A stretch of 64,000 nt of DNA, taken from positions 682,001 to 746,000 of the forward strand of contig PDUO01000009.1 of NCBI GenBank assembly GCA_003008705.1, read 5' to 3'. Shown in pieces: positions 46,625 to 58,430 of this stretch. Under the pieces are notes generated by a model. The model was not told the DNA's origin. It saw nothing but the letters and a program-made list of their open reading frames with translations, and did not search any database. Numbering within the stretch: the stretch's first letter is position 1; each line of letters starts with the position of its first letter. The translations under genes and the position numbers were made by a program. This DNA is from Pezicula radicicola. Lineage: Eukaryota > Ascomycota > Leotiomycetes > Helotiales > Dermateaceae.

Positions 46625-47755
46625 ATGGCTTCACCAACTTCTACCAGCACATCTACTTCAACATCCACATCAACAGCAACACCATCATGCATAACCATGA
46701 CTCCAGGGAAAAACGGTTACGTCCCTCCAGAAGCATGCAACGCAGAATGGAACTACTCTCCCTCGTTCGGCGCGTCAATTTTCTTCACTCTCGTGTTCGG
46801 AACGACAACCGCCCTACACATGTTCCAAGCATTCTACCATAAAAAGCTCAAGCTAAGCTGGGTTATAATAATGGGCGCAGCCTGGGAATTCACATCTTTC
46901 ATCCTCCGCTCCCTAGGTGCAAAAAACCAGCAATCGCAACCCTTCGCTTTCGTTTCTCAAGTCTTTGTACTGCTGGCACCACTTTGGATCAATGCTTTCC
47001 TATATATGGTACTAGGTCGAATGATACATTTCTTCGTTCCAGCAAAAGCACTATGGAGGATTAAAGCTACGAATATTGCCAAGATCTTCGTCTGGCTGGA
47101 TGTCCTGTCGTTCTTGACCCAATTAGTCGGAGGCGTGATGATCCAACCTGGCGGAGGTAGTACTGTTATGCTAGGAATTCACATCTATATTGGGTACGTC
47201 TCTCACTCTTTTCCTCTTCCCAACTTTCCTAAAGGAAGATCAAACTAACAAAACCTTTACAGAGGTATCGGCCTCCAAGAATTCTTCATCCTCCTCTTCA
47301 CAGCCCTCAGCATAAAATTCTACCTAATCAAACGCAACGAAGAGCGTCAATTAGCCACAGACCGAAACCTAATCATCAGCTCACCAACAACACCAAACTG
47401 GCGACCCCTCCTCTTCGTAATCTGGACCTGCCTAATCCTCATCACAGTCCGCATAATTTTCCGACTCGTAGAATTCGCATCAGGTGTCGATCCATCTAAA
47501 AACCCAATACCTTACCATGAAGCATATTTTTATTGTTTGGATGCTGCACCCATGTTAATTGCGTGCGTATTATTAAATATTGTTCATCCGGGTAGGGTTC
47601 TTGTTGGTGAGGGGAGTGAGTTTCCCAAGGGGCCGACTCGAAAGGAGAAGAAGGAGGCGAAGCGTGTTAAGAAGGAGATGAAGAAGGCTGAGAAGGAGGA
47701 GAAGAAGAGGTTGAAGAGGGAGAAGAAGGTTATGCTTGGGGCAGATATGGTTTAA
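46625..47755 (+). CDS. RTA1-like lipid-translocating/stress-resistance membrane protein
   Basis: Two exons (46625-47193 and 47263-47755) sum to 1062 nt and give 353 residues. After a (TS)n low-complexity start come the RTA1 hallmarks: YVPPEACNAEWNYSPS, a first span ASIFFTLVFGTTTALHMFQA, then AAWEFTSFILRSLGAKNQQ, VFVLLAPLWINAFLYMVLGR and FVWLDVLSFLTQLVGGVM. After the intron GIGLQEFFILLFTAL, VRIIFRLVEFASG and EAYFYCLDAAPMLIACVLLN follow. Seven spans are expected. RTA1 proteins include Rta1, Rsb1 and Pug1, plasma-membrane proteins for lipid translocation or resistance to toxic molecules. The C-terminal tail is extremely Lys/Glu-rich, a long charged coil. Confidence 0.93.
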
Positions 47756-48507
47756 CACTTCTTAATGGACTTTTTCACGGACTTGGAGTTTTTTTTGGGG
47801 AGGGGGGGGGGGATCTGGGTTGTTCATAGATGGAATCTTTATATATGGAGTAAAGTTACGTGGAAAATAATGTCTTAGAATAAATTGGTGGGCTTGTGTT
47901 AGCGAAATAAGTATTTGATGGTTTAGAGCATAAGAGAGATTTTCTTTGGAGTTTAGACGTCTTGTGATAGATATGTGCTTTTGTATATACTATACTGCAT
48001 ACTATACTACAACTACCAGAAAATCTTTTTTTAAAGTCTTTCAAATGCGTTCTGTATGAATTAACAAATGTGTTCCTCGAATACTAGGTACTGGCATCGC
48101 TAAATATTTCCAAATTAAGACAACAACAAGTATACCGTTATTATAAAAAGGGTAGGGTAGACTGTAAAGGAGTAGATCCATTGTTACTTTTATTCTTATT
48201 AACTTTGTAGTGACTTGTGGGTGAGTTTGTGGTATGTCAGCAATTTAAGGTACAGTAAGAATAAATGTCAGGTTCTTTTCTCATTCTACCGAGTGCCTGC
48301 TTAGGGTACTAATTTTGTCAGGCATCTGATAAGGATGAAGCTAAAGAACCTGCTGTCCCAGACCCGTGCTATAAGTTCCGATGAAAATGAAATGAGACTG
48401 CAGGGTAGATAAGTACCAGTGATTCTGACTCCTAAAACTTGTGAAAGAAGCGACACAAACGCTGGAGAAATGAATATATTTAATTGTTATGCTATGACAC
48501 AACCAAA
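47756..48507. other. Convergent intergenic region
   Basis: 752 bp between the ends of the RTA1 gene (+) and the dioxygenase gene (-). A G9 run lies near 47803-47812, downstream of the RTA1 stop. Otherwise A+T-rich with nothing recognisable. Confidence 0.5.
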
Positions 48508-49550
48508 TTAATACAGGTCTGCTCTATCCATTGCCAACTCCTGTTCCGTCATGATCAGCTTGCGAGGATCCTCCAGATTAACCCATCCAAGGAATGGATT
48601 TGAGACGGTGTATCCAATCATCTTTTGCAGCTCCGGAGAATACTGCTTTACGCTTTCCATAGGACTTGCCAGATATTGATTTTCCTCCTAGTGGTTTCAT
48701 TGCCTCAGCATATCTTCTTCATGTTTAAGGTAGAATTACTTACTTGTCTCAATATCCCCTTCGTAATAAAGCAACTATAAATTAACCTCTCTTGATCCGT
48801 TGTAGCATTCTCGCTTCCGCCATGATAAGCACTTGCCAGCATGATGAATCCATCACCGGGTTCCAACTCGGCATAGAACGTCAACTCCTCGTTTGGAGGT
48901 TGGGTCTTCGCCCAGAGGTGACTTCGAGGGATGAATCTCGTAGCACCATTGGCTTTCGTAGTCTTCTTGCCTGCGACGAAGAACCCGATAGCAACATCTC
49001 TACCAATCTTATAGTCCTCGTGGGATGGGATGGCCACCAATTCGTTGTGATGATTCATATCGTCACGATGTAGCTCTTGACGACGTGCACCAGGTGCGAT
49101 CGAGAAAACGATCGTATTGTTGAGTTGTGGGTGTGATACTGACTTTTCGAGTTTCTGACCCAGCCAGCTCTCATGGTATGATGTGAGGAGATCGGCACAC
49201 ACATCTCGGTATAATTTGTTGCCTGGTACATTTTCTGTGAAAGTCTTCGACTTTCCAACCAGTCCCATTACTCGACGTGTCTCCGGAGGGAAGAATTCGC
49301 CTTGCCATGGTTGGTCTTTCAGAATGTATGGCCGCACGTCTGCTTCAATCTTAGCTAGATCTGCGGGTTTGACGATATTGCGGAGGACACAGCCGCCATT
49401 CTTGATAAGAGACGCGGTGACTTCGGCATGAGAGACTGTTGTGGTGTCGAATGAGTCTACAACTGCTGCTTTGGAGTCGGCGTAGAGATGTTTGGGAAAG
49501 CCATCGGCTGGCTTGTCAGGCAAGGGTGGATCAAGTCTGCTGGGTGACAT
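48508..49550 (-). CDS. Phytanoyl-CoA dioxygenase (PhyH)-family Fe(II)/2-oxoglutarate oxygenase
   Basis: Two exons (49550-48744 and 48687-48508) sum to 987 nt and give 328 residues. The fold motifs are SLIKNGGCVLRNIVKPADLA near residue 50, NNTIVFSIAPGARRQELHRD with the iron motif H-x-D in ELHRDDMNHH, FFVAGKKTTKANGATRFIPR, and the late His in LASAYHGGSENATTDQERL, followed by an Arg/Ser pair for 2-oxoglutarate. The second exon adds SPELQKMIGYTVSNPFLGWV, the conserved C-terminal cap of fungal PhyH enzymes. Relatives include FtmOx1, AsqJ-like and other secondary-metabolite oxygenases as well as catabolic ones; the substrate is unknown. It is divergent from a Zn2Cys6 regulator at 50212 with 661 bp between starts, an arrangement often seen for regulator/enzyme pairs. 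Confidence 0.92.
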
Positions 49551-50211
49551 TGCAAAGATGTATGAGAGGAACTTAGAGGAAGGATTTCTGATTTCTGATT
49601 TCTAGATAACTGAAATTCTCCTACCTTTCTCTATATATCTGGCTTACTGTTCATACTGTTCGAGGTACTACCCACAGCCAGTCGGGCAATGATAGTAAGT
49701 GGGATGGCGGATCAATACTGTACTTTCATGGTTGTACTGAAGCTGGTATGCCCGCGATGGAGTGGAACCGCGGGTAGTCATCTCAATGGGTTTGTCAACA
49801 GCAGCGATATCATATGAAGACCAGGATACACAGGAGTGGAGTCAAGATGTACGATGGTGGTGTTGTCGAGACAATGAAATCACGCAGAGTCAATAGGCTG
49901 GAAGACATTGGACAAGGGTCCTTATCTCGCTACTCTAGCGTCCCCGCGCTTATCTTTTCTTTACCGAGAGGCCCCCCTTTTTTCAACGACGTTCCTGTAA
50001 TCCCCCAAATTTCTTGAATATAGCTCTCCTCTACAGTCCAGATTCAGAACATCTTCAATCACGATTGAAATATCTTTACTGGGTACAACAGGAGAAAGTC
50101 GTCCGTTCGGTGATTTGATACTCAACTTGACTAATCATCTACTATCCTACTAGTGCTCCTGGTCTCTAGTCCTTTCAAATCTGGAACTGTGGGACCTTGG
50201 CGCGGACCATT
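49551..50211. promoter_or_regulatory. Divergent promoter of PhyH oxygenase and Zn2Cys6 regulator
   Basis: 661 bp between the two starts. No symmetric CGG-N-CCG operator is obvious; single CGG/CCG triplets occur. Assigned from orientation only. Confidence 0.45.
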
Positions 50212-51858
50212 ATGCTACCACGTCGGCAGGAAAGACCCGTACATCAACGCTCGCCTGGCTGTTTTGCCTGTAAGGCAAGGAAGAAGAAATGCGACCTTCG
50301 GACCCCGATTTGTGTGGCCTGTGAAAGGAATGTGCTTCTCTGTAGATGGCCTGAGCAAGTAGCACGCCAGCACAGAGCACTGAGTTCAGTCGAGAGTACT
50401 CCTTGTAGGCTCAAAGTTAACAAGAATCGATATCAAAATCACCTGACATATCCTTTACTTGCAACCTTGATGCAAGAGCCATGTCTTGGTGGTAACTTCA
50501 TCAAACATCCCGTCTCACAGATGCTTTACCAGCACTGGGTATATCAAACCGCAAACAATATGTCTGCTCTTCAAGGTCACGCCAATGCATTTGCAACGGA
50601 GCTACCAAAGCTAGCAATTCGATTCCCTGAAACCGTTCTCCAGAGCCTGCTAGCGCTTAGTGGTGTGCATTATTGTAACAAGAACCGAAATCCAGCTGTT
50701 GAAGAGCTTGCTTGGAGTCACTTGGCCCAAGCATTGCGTGGTTTGAAGTATGGCTTGACCAGACATGTGACTGGATCAGAGGACGAGGCATTGCCATTGC
50801 TTGTGACGACATTGATATTATGCTTCCTTGAGGTACGTATTCTCCATTGCAATTAGTATTTGCAGAAGATCGTACTGACTCCATTAAACCAGACAACACG
50901 AGGCGATACTGAAGGTCATCTGAATCATCATCTTAGGGCTGCGAGGCCGCTCTTATGCTCGACGCTTTCTTCCAACAGTTGTGGCCAAGATTCCTCAACA
51001 CTTGACTTTATAAAGGAGTACTACGCATATATTGCATGTATCACAGATCTCAGTGTTGACACTGACAGTATTGAGAGTGAGAATTTAGAGGAGTCCTTTA
51101 CCCTCAGCCACCTTGTTAGTCCTAAAAGTCCAGGAGTTCTGTTAGGCTGCTCCTACGAACTTTATGATCTTATTCCCAAGGTCACTAAGGCGTGTAAAGC
51201 GCAACTATGTGAAACGCCAACCAATCTTTCCAGCAAGGTTATGGACTCTCAGTGGGCATATTCAGAGACGTATTTGGAGCTGCAGTCAAAGATCCTTGGA
51301 TGGCAACCGCCACTCGGATCCGACGAAAGTTTCGTCACCTGTGGAAGAATCTTTCAGCAATCTCTTCTCATTTACCTTGAAATATCCTCGGCCGACCATA
51401 TTGTGAATAATCAAGCTATTATCAACAGCCGCATTGCTATCATTATTGCAATGCTTGAGCTTCTTCCACAAACAGCTCCGATCTCAGCCACGTTAGTAAG
51501 CAACATAATTCTTTGTTCTTAAGCTCCTAAAACACTGTCTCACGACTGCAGGAGCATGCCTCAAGGCCCTTACTCTTGCTCTTTAAGAAAACATAGTACT
51601 AATTTGTTGAAGTGTTGGCCCCTCGCCCTCATCGGCAGCCTCACGAGGAATGCCAGATACCGCACGATTATCCGGCTGAGGTTGGACAATATGTGGGACC
51701 TTCTGGCGCTTAGCAATATCAAAGCAACCCGAGATTTTCTGGACCGCCTATGGGACGACGAAAGAGTTGTTGAAGACTACAATAACTCTTCTCCATATCG
51801 CCCGGCATCTCTCGAGACTTCAATGCGTAGATATGGCATAAAGGTTTCGTTCGTGTGA
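50212..51858 (+). CDS. Zn2Cys6 fungal transcription factor
   Basis: Three exons (50212-50832, 50893-51491, 51552-51858) sum to 1527 nt and give 508 residues. The start is the ATG of MLPRRQERPVHQRS, directly before the cluster CFACKARKKKC, DLRTPIC, VACERNVLLC (C-x2-C-x6-C-x6-C-x2-C-x6-C). The middle homology region (Fungal_trans_2 type) includes ATLMQEPCLGGNFIKHPVSQ, FPETVLQSLLALSGVHYCNK, NHHLRAARPLL, ELYDLIPKVTKAC and near the end CWPLALIGSLTRNARYRTII, a typical motif of this class. The protein is short for the family but seems complete. It probably controls the divergent PhyH gene; that is inference from position. The last intron uses a GTTAGT donor. Confidence 0.9.
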
Positions 51859-52696
51859 CCTCAAAAGTGGAAAAATCCATCAAGTCAAATGGGACTTCCT
51901 TTGCATTGCGTATATAATGCAAGTAGTTGGCAGAGGAAGATGCCATTAGCAACAGAAGCTTGGCTAAAAAGCCAACTGCCTAACCTCAACAATACTGTAT
52001 CGCTCGAGCAGAGAATACAAGAAAGATATTCAAACGAGAACCAAACGACCCAGAGTACATACAGTACCGCAAGTATAGCCGGCTGCCGCATCACTGAGCC
52101 GAGGGAAATAAATGCAATACGGCGAGCCGCGAGCGAGCGTTAAAGATGCAAAGGCCTTCCAGCGTTGAACAAACTGACTAGAGTGTCTCAGTAGTAGTTG
52201 TGAGGGATTGTCGCTACCTACTACGAAGTAGTATGTTATGTTACCTAGATTGACTTTACAAATAACCACCAAATGGGGCCCCTTGATGAGAACCTACCTG
52301 CTGAGGACACCCCTTCTAGCAAAATCGACTTCAGACAACAATTTCATGTGGTTCACAATCCCATTGTCTCATGTGAATTTCCGTCTTATCTTCAATTTTC
52401 ATCAGGCCTTATGCGGTTTTCAAAGCAGATCTGGGAGCCATTAAATATATCTTCTCCGCGCCGAAATAAATTGTGCTTGCCAGGCTGTATATTGTTACCC
52501 GTCATAGAAGTGGTTTGGAAGTACCGTAGCTGAAGCCTGAGCCTGGCTGCCAAGTCTGCCACTTCCTCCGGGCGATTCTCGGCAGACACGTGTCGCGTCT
52601 TCTCAACGCGAAAGTCAACTTTGGAATTTCTCGACCCGGCAACCACATCACAATCACGTCTATATAAGTATCGTATTACGAGTAATAACCCCTAAT
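51859..52696. other. Intergenic between regulator and NSE2
   Basis: 838 bp between two plus-strand genes. A few short frames are open but unrecognisable. It holds the NSE2 promoter. No repeat seen. Confidence 0.45.
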
Positions 52697-54262
52697 ATGT
52701 CTTCGACTTCGAGAAGGAATCTGGTGTCACGAGCCAGACGAGACGAAAACATTAACCCTTCTTCTGCACAACGCCGTCCCAGAGATTCTGACGCGTCTGT
52801 AGCCCGTAGACCAACTCCTCTGCCACCTTACGAACCTCCCAGCTGCCCTCTTACTGCTTCTGCAAAGCGAGCGCTTGAGGCACTTCCTCGCCAATATGAT
52901 AAAGAGAACTACGCGAGGCACATCAAACTTGCCATTAAGAATGTTACCAGTAGTGCAACCGAACCATCTGACCGGCTACTGTCAAGAAAAAACAGGGTTA
53001 AGCAACAGAGAGAGAAGAGACAAAAGTTAGGACAGGATAATCAAGAGAAGACGGACAGGGAAATGGAGGCAGAGGAATATGCCGAAGACTTAGAAAAGAA
53101 GGTTGTTGTTCTGACGGCAAATGCAGAGAAGGCGCTGAGGGAACTGATCGATTACAGCGAGGAGCTTGCCATGCGCGAGGAAATAATGAAGGAAGTTAGT
53201 GCGCAAATACCTGTACCCGTAGCACAGCCTCCTGGCGGAACAAGAGAGCGGCGCCGGAGGGTGAGGAATGACGATGAGGACGGCGATGCAGAAAATGAGG
53301 AGGATGAGGACGTTGATGAAGCGGCACCCGCATCAGATGCCAATATTCTCAGTGCTGTTGAGATTCATAAAAAGTTCAAGGAAGACTTTCAGACTTCATG
53401 GGCATCTAAAACGATGCGAGCAAGGTAAGCGTTTCCCAGGCATTGATTTAAACGCAAGCCTAACGTATTCCAGATATGCTGGTAATAATGACTACAAGGG
53501 ATTCAAGCGTGTGGTCCATGATGCTACATACGGTCCTGATGGTCCTGACGTACCGCGAGCGAATACCTGGTTTCCTGCCGAAGCAGGCGACGTACCAGAC
53601 ACAGCCGCAGCTCGCAATCGTCGTCGGCTGGCAAACCGCACTGATAACATTGGCAATGCTGGTGATGAGGACGAAGATGAAGATGACGATATTATTATAG
53701 CTGGTGTCAAGACAAGCCTCAAGTGTCCTCTAACTCTGAAGTTGATGGAACATCCTTTGAGCAATAACAAATGCGTTCACGCATTCGAAAAGACGGCAAT
53801 ACTCGAATATCTTCAAGTTAGTGGCACGGCATATTCAACCGAGCCAAGGCGCCGAGGTCAACAGCCAACGGGACCGAAGCAAGTGAAATGTCCTCAGGGA
53901 GGATGTAATGCCGTGAGTTACCTCCTATGCGCTGAGCCAACCCTCCACACTATGCTCAAACTAATTATGCCTAGATGCTTGGAGAAAAGGACTTTTATGA
54001 AGACGAGCTCCTAATCCGACAAGTCAAGCGTGCCGCAAAAGCGGAAACAGCCGTATTTGATGAGGATGAGGATGACGACCGTGATACTCGTGGAACGCAA
54101 AGAAACGCACAGCAGGTCAGTGACAACGGTGACGATGACGATGATGAGGATATTTCCATGCAAACTATCATGAAGCGCGAGAGAGTTTCACGGGCCTCTG
54201 GCCTTGGAGTTGAGAGCTCTCCAGAACCTGACGAAGATGAAATAGAGGATATGGAGGTGTAA
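52697..54262 (+). CDS. NSE2: Nse2/Mms21, SP-RING SUMO ligase of the Smc5-Smc6 complex
   Basis: Three exons (52697-53424, 53474-53912, 53975-54262) sum to 1455 nt and give 484 residues. The N-terminal half is charged and helical and should bind the Smc5 coiled coil. The SP-RING starts at SLKCPLTLKLMEHPLSNNKC with VHAFEKTAILEYL, then KQVKCPQGGCNAMLGEKDFY, so the C..C-x-H..C..C zinc ligands are present. It ends in DELLIRQVKRAAKAE and an acidic tail. Nse2 attaches SUMO to Smc5/6 subunits and cohesin and supports replication-fork repair. Asp/Glu-rich stretches (DEDEDEDDD and DDDDEDI) flank the RING. The start at 52697 follows a C/T-rich leader. Splice sites are canonical. Confidence 0.92.
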
Positions 54263-55669
54263 AGGAGTTTCCAGTGTTTGTCTATGGCGGACTGCTTGTT
54301 GTTGGTGAATACCCATTTTTCATGCTATGAGTAAAATAACGTCAACAAAAACATCAACTGAGTAAAGATGATAACATGACATGTCGAGTGGTTCTTGTAA
54401 AATAATATCTAGATCCCTTTGTCCAGGAAGTGTGCTAATTTCACTAAAATCATGAACTAAGCACTCGCTTAGCTAAGGAGTAATAGGATTCAATGTTTGG
54501 CCTTGAGAAAAATGTTTCTAGGTTTTGTTTGTTCCCATTTAATATCACGAATAAAGATGGCACTTCATTGTGGCCATGTGCTGGTCAAATGATTGTTAAG
54601 GTACTAAAGAAAATTTGCAGAGGGTCCACCTTATTCCTAGTTGGTATGCTAGCACCCTGTGAACTTTACGCGTTTTCACTGAACTCTATTCCTGTCAAAA
54701 GAAAGAGGATAGACAAAATAAATAGATACAAACTTGCAATACATAGTAAAAATGAATATTTAAGGTACTGCATTTAAAATACTCAAGGAAAGTGCATTAT
54801 TGTTTGAAGTGAAAATGCTGCAGAAAGGCAAAGTGGTAATATATCAATACAATTTCCATCTGCGTTTCATATCCCTATAAATAATCAAACAAGAGAAATC
54901 AGATTAATAACTTCCTGACTGGATAAGCTGTAAGATAGTTTGTCTCAACTTAAGTTGCTAGACTAACTACCTGCTGACGCCCTTGCTTATGAAAATGGAC
55001 TCTCGATCTAATTCATACTTGGACCCCGCCCTTTCAGATGTGTTATTGCCCCTTTAAAACTTCTTCACGGGCTAAGTTGTTTCTAAGAGCTATCAAGGTT
55101 GAATTATCCCTTGGTAGCTTGGAGTTTTGCCATTTTTGGGCTATATTCTTTTTTGTTTCTCAAGCCTAGCTCCAGCACATTTCAACCCAGCTACTGTAAG
55201 CGAACAAGAAAACTGAAAACCTTATTTGGGATATTGACAATGTCGACTTTGAGAACTAAAGTCAACTTTTGAAAGCAGAATTACTGCATGATATAGCAAT
55301 TAAGACCTGAAAGGTCTTTAATACCCCAATAAGAACTACTGATAAGGGAATCTAATGATGAGGCCGTGTATTTTAATCTAATACTATTTGAGTCACTAGT
55401 GAATAGTTTTTTTTTGGCTAAGCAAACATTTAACACAAGTTCAAGTCAAGACACTCACCTTCTTGATTCTTCCCACAAATGATTCAAAACATACTCTGGG
55501 TAACCATACTCTGATCACGTCCATTCCAACTTCACAACCTGATAGACGAACAACACTTTCCCTTTCGATCATCTCCCTCAAGGGCACACCATATCAAACC
55601 CAACAAGCGAGCAACGCAAAGCAACGCGCAACATCTAGTAGTCAAACACACAAACACACAATCAGTGCA
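54263..55669. other. AT-rich intergenic region, possible repeat relic
   Basis: 1.4 kb between two plus-strand genes. The stretch 54290-55440 is A+T-rich with only one ~90-codon frame (54493-54777) that has no family signal. It could be a decayed transposable element or long untranslated DNA. The last 200 bp before 55670 are C/A-rich and look like a gene leader. Confidence 0.45.
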
Positions 55670-56744
55670 ATGAATACCGAACTAGAACCTGACTACTACG
55701 CGATCCTCGAACTCCAACAAAGTAGTAGCGTATCAGAAATCAGAACTGCATACAAGCGGCTAGCGCTACTGCGACATCCAGACAAGAATCCGGAGGATCC
55801 TAGTGCGACTGCCGCTTTCCAAATTGTAAGAATCACCTGTTCTTCAAAGACAGCTATTTGAGAGACATACTTAATTGAAAACCTGTTCGCTGATATGGAT
55901 TTATACTAGCTCGGCGATGCCTACAGTATCCTCACAGTCGAAACAACAAGACGCGCATACGACCTAAGATATAGCCGGATTAAGAAAAATGCACCTAATA
56001 ATGCAGCAGATATATTACGACGAGCCAGACAAGCTGCAGAAGAAGCTGAAGCAAAGGCTCAAGCGGTTCGAGAAGAAGAAGTACGCAGACAACGAGAACG
56101 AGAGAACGAGGATCCAGAAGTAGCAGCGAGGAGGAAGGGGAGAGAGCAGAAACAGGCACGTTGGGATAGTGCTGAGAAGAAGTATGATAATGAGATTCGT
56201 GGACACAAGGAGACTATGAGGTTACTGGAAGGTGTTCTGGAGAATTGTGTTCTTATTGGGGATCTGCATCAGTCGTTGTATAGGGTGAGGGAGGGTATGC
56301 TTGCAAAATGCCAGACGGATCTTCAGCATGCTTTAGATATGAAGGAGGCTATGTGGAAGGGTATCTGGGTTATGAGTGATGGGACTTATGACCCTGAGGC
56401 GTTGAAGAAACGTCAGGAGGCTGAGAGAGTGAGAGTAGAGAAAGAAGAGCAAGCGAGGATAAAGGCCCAACATGAAAGGGGACCAACGGGACGCTAAAGC
56501 CAGGGCCGACATAAGGGACAAGTTCAAAAGGGAACGCATCGCAGCGAGAGAGTGTAAAGCAGAGAAGAAAAAGCAAAAAGAGCAAGTGGATAGCACTGAT
56601 GACTGCACGCACAAGGCTTGGGTCAAGGTAGAAGGCCGGCATTGTTGTTCAGGTTGCAAAATGTTTCCAGGGAAGTGGATCCTACAGTGCAGTAACTGTG
56701 GCCTCAAGGCTTGTGCAAGGTGCAAGCGCATTGCCGGTTTCTGA
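55670..56744 (+). CDS. J-domain (DnaJ) protein with Cys-rich C-terminus; apparent frameshift at 56478-56481
   Basis: Exon 1 (55670-55825) and exon 2 (from 55910) join across an 84-bp intron. The J domain reads PDYYAILELQQSSSVSEIRT, AYKRLALLRHPDKNP with the HPD tripeptide intact, then LGDAYSILTVETTRRAYD. A long charged coiled-coil region follows. The frame stops at 56495-56497 soon after AQHERG, but the frame one base later continues without a break (DQRDAKARADIRDKFKRE) into a Cys-rich end, CTHKAWVKVEGRHCCSGC and CSNCGLKACARCKR, stopping at 56742-56744. One surplus G in the G4 run at 56478-56481 explains the break; 329 residues would then be made. No plausible intron bridges the two frames. 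J proteins recruit Hsp70; the C-terminal C-x2-C pairs suggest zinc binding. Either an assembly error or a recently damaged gene. Confidence 0.75.
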
Positions 56745-56960
56745 TGGATAACCCATTCATCACGGTTGTGATATATTCTGTATTGCTTCAATGTCATAGT
56801 ATCTATCATATGCTGCGTAGACCTTTTTCTACAACGCCTGAATCCCTTGGTATGCATGGATAGTTGTGAAGGGTATGTCATCAATGACCTCAGATCCTAC
56901 CCTGCCGTCATATTTGCCCCAGCTAAGAATACATTATTGAAAATGTGAGATTAGACCGCC

Positions 56961-58430
56961 TCAGACCTTGTAGAAGCAAAAGCCGACGTAAAAACTGGCA
57001 GCTTCCATTTCCTCAGGACTCACTAGAAGCGGGCCTTTTCCTCTCTCTCTAACGCCCATTCGCTCACTTAGCGGACCTAGTACCTCGTCGTCCTTCTTTG
57101 CCTCCCAGATCTCATTGAATGACTTGTGATATTGCATCTCCAAGTTGTAATCTTCGGCAATGGCACGGAAGGCCTCCCATGGAACCACATACTCGGGAAC
57201 TTCTTCCACAGCCTCGTGCAGAAAGAAGTTATACTTCCAGCCGAATGGAGGTCGAAAGATGCCATCCACCGGGGTCTTGCCTGGAAATCGAACTCGATAA
57301 ACATCATTGCCCCATTCGGCTGTTTCTTCTGCCTCCCCTTCCTCTATGTCTTCCCCATCCTCCTTCGTTTCGGCATCCGCAGATTCTGCAGCTTTGGCTT
57401 TCGCCGCCATTCGGGTATTGAATGCTTCAACCTTTTCTCTTATGACGTCTGAATTTGGTATGCAACCAATTAATCTTCCACCCTTCTTGAGAGATCCAGC
57501 GACATTTTTCAGCATAATTCTAGCCTTCTCCTCACTTTCAAATGCGTAATGCATGCAGAACATCATGCTGACCACATCGAAACCACCACCTCCAAATCTC
57601 GATGGTCCACCAGAGCCGTCAAAACCTACATCTCTGACTAGTGGTACGGTATCGATTGACTGCCCAAAGCAATCCTGTACATAAAATTCACCTTGGAATA
57701 ATCTTGGCTGTGGTCTGTTGTATCCGCCACGCCCACCTCGTCCTCCGCGACCTCCTCGACTCGACATTTGTCGATAACGATCTCTTGCCTGGTCGATTGA
57801 AACGTCTGCTGGGTCTAGACCGACATACAGCTCCACGGATTGTGGTGCTTGTTGCCATTTCCCCAGATCACCTCCCTTTCCACAGCCTATATCTAGCACC
57901 AGGAGACCTTTACTGTTTCCATCAGCAAACACCATGCCGCCACGCTCTTGTGCACCAGGGGTATAATCCTCGTTTGGGGAGAACTGCTGGATAAGAGTAC
58001 TTTTGATCCAATTGTTGAAACTTCTAAGTCCCTTAATACGACTATCCGTCCTGCGCCAGTCTCGGCCTCGTTCCGGTACAGCATTGTAGTGTTGGCGGAC
58101 AGCATCCTGAATTCCCTGTGCAGCTTTAAGTGCCTCAGCCTCTCTCTCTCGCTCTAGTTGTTTCTGCCGAATATGTTCGCGCTCTGCATCAGTAATTCGC
58201 GCTCGCTGTCCAGGACGCTTTTGCTTCCGTGGTGCCGGGGATGTTGAGCGTTGTTGCTTTGAAGAGTTGGAAGGTGAGCCAGAGTCATTGGTATCTGCGG
58301 CAGTTCGCTTTGGTGCAGAATGTGAAGGTGAACGCGATCTCTTGCGTTTCTTTGCTGGCTCAAGCTTTGTTGCATTGAAAGGTTGAGGTTGAGCCTCGGT
58401 GGATGGAACAACTGATGAATCCCCCGCCAT
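56961..58430 (-). CDS. ABD1: mRNA cap guanine-N7 methyltransferase
   Basis: A single exon of 489 residues runs from the ATG at 58430. A disordered basic N-terminus (KKRKRSRSPSHSAPKR) is followed by a charged helix (AEREHIRQKQLEREREAEAL). The methyltransferase starts at QHYNAVPERGRDWRRTDSRI with the RNA-contact region LRSFNNWIKSTLIQQF. The SAM motif is LLVLDIGCGKGGDLGKWQQA, followed by VELYVGLDPADVSIDQARDR, then FDVVSMMFCMHYAFESEEKA and GGRLIGCIPNSDVIREKV, and YNFFLHEAVEEVPEYVVPWE. These are the defining motifs of Abd1. The enzyme methylates the 5' GpppN cap of mRNA in the nucleus. A Gly/Arg insert (GGRGGRGGRGG) lies between motifs I and IV. It is divergent from RPN7 by 344 bp. Confidence 0.96.
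   Translation of the reverse strand: MAGDSSVVPSTEAQPQPFNATKLEPAKKRKRSRSPSHSAPKRTAADTNDSGSPSNSSKQQRSTSPAPRKQKRPGQRARITDAEREHIRQKQLEREREAEALKAAQGIQDAVRQHYNAVPERGRDWRRTDSRIKGLRSFNNWIKSTLIQQFSPNEDYTPGAQERGGMVFADGNSKGLLVLDIGCGKGGDLGKWQQAPQSVELYVGLDPADVSIDQARDRYRQMSSRGGRGGRGGRGGYNRPQPRLFQGEFYVQDCFGQSIDTVPLVRDVGFDGSGGPSRFGGGGFDVVSMMFCMHYAFESEEKARIMLKNVAGSLKKGGRLIGCIPNSDVIREKVEAFNTRMAAKAKAAESADAETKEDGEDIEEGEAEETAEWGNDVYRVRFPGKTPVDGIFRPPFGWKYNFFLHEAVEEVPEYVVPWEAFRAIAEDYNLEMQYHKSFNEIWEAKKDDEVLGPLSERMGVRERGKGPLLVSPEEMEAASFYVGFCFYKV

Noticed and set aside
51889..52143. 84-codon frame after the second Zn2Cys6 gene
   Set aside because: No family signal and no conserved start context; probably 3' flanking DNA.
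54493..54777. 94-codon frame in the AT-rich region after NSE2
   Set aside because: No homology signal, high A+T, no splice-supported extension.
56400..56500. Intron to explain the J-domain frame change
   Set aside because: No GT..AG pair of normal length joins the two frames without deleting sequence that reads as coherent coiled coil.
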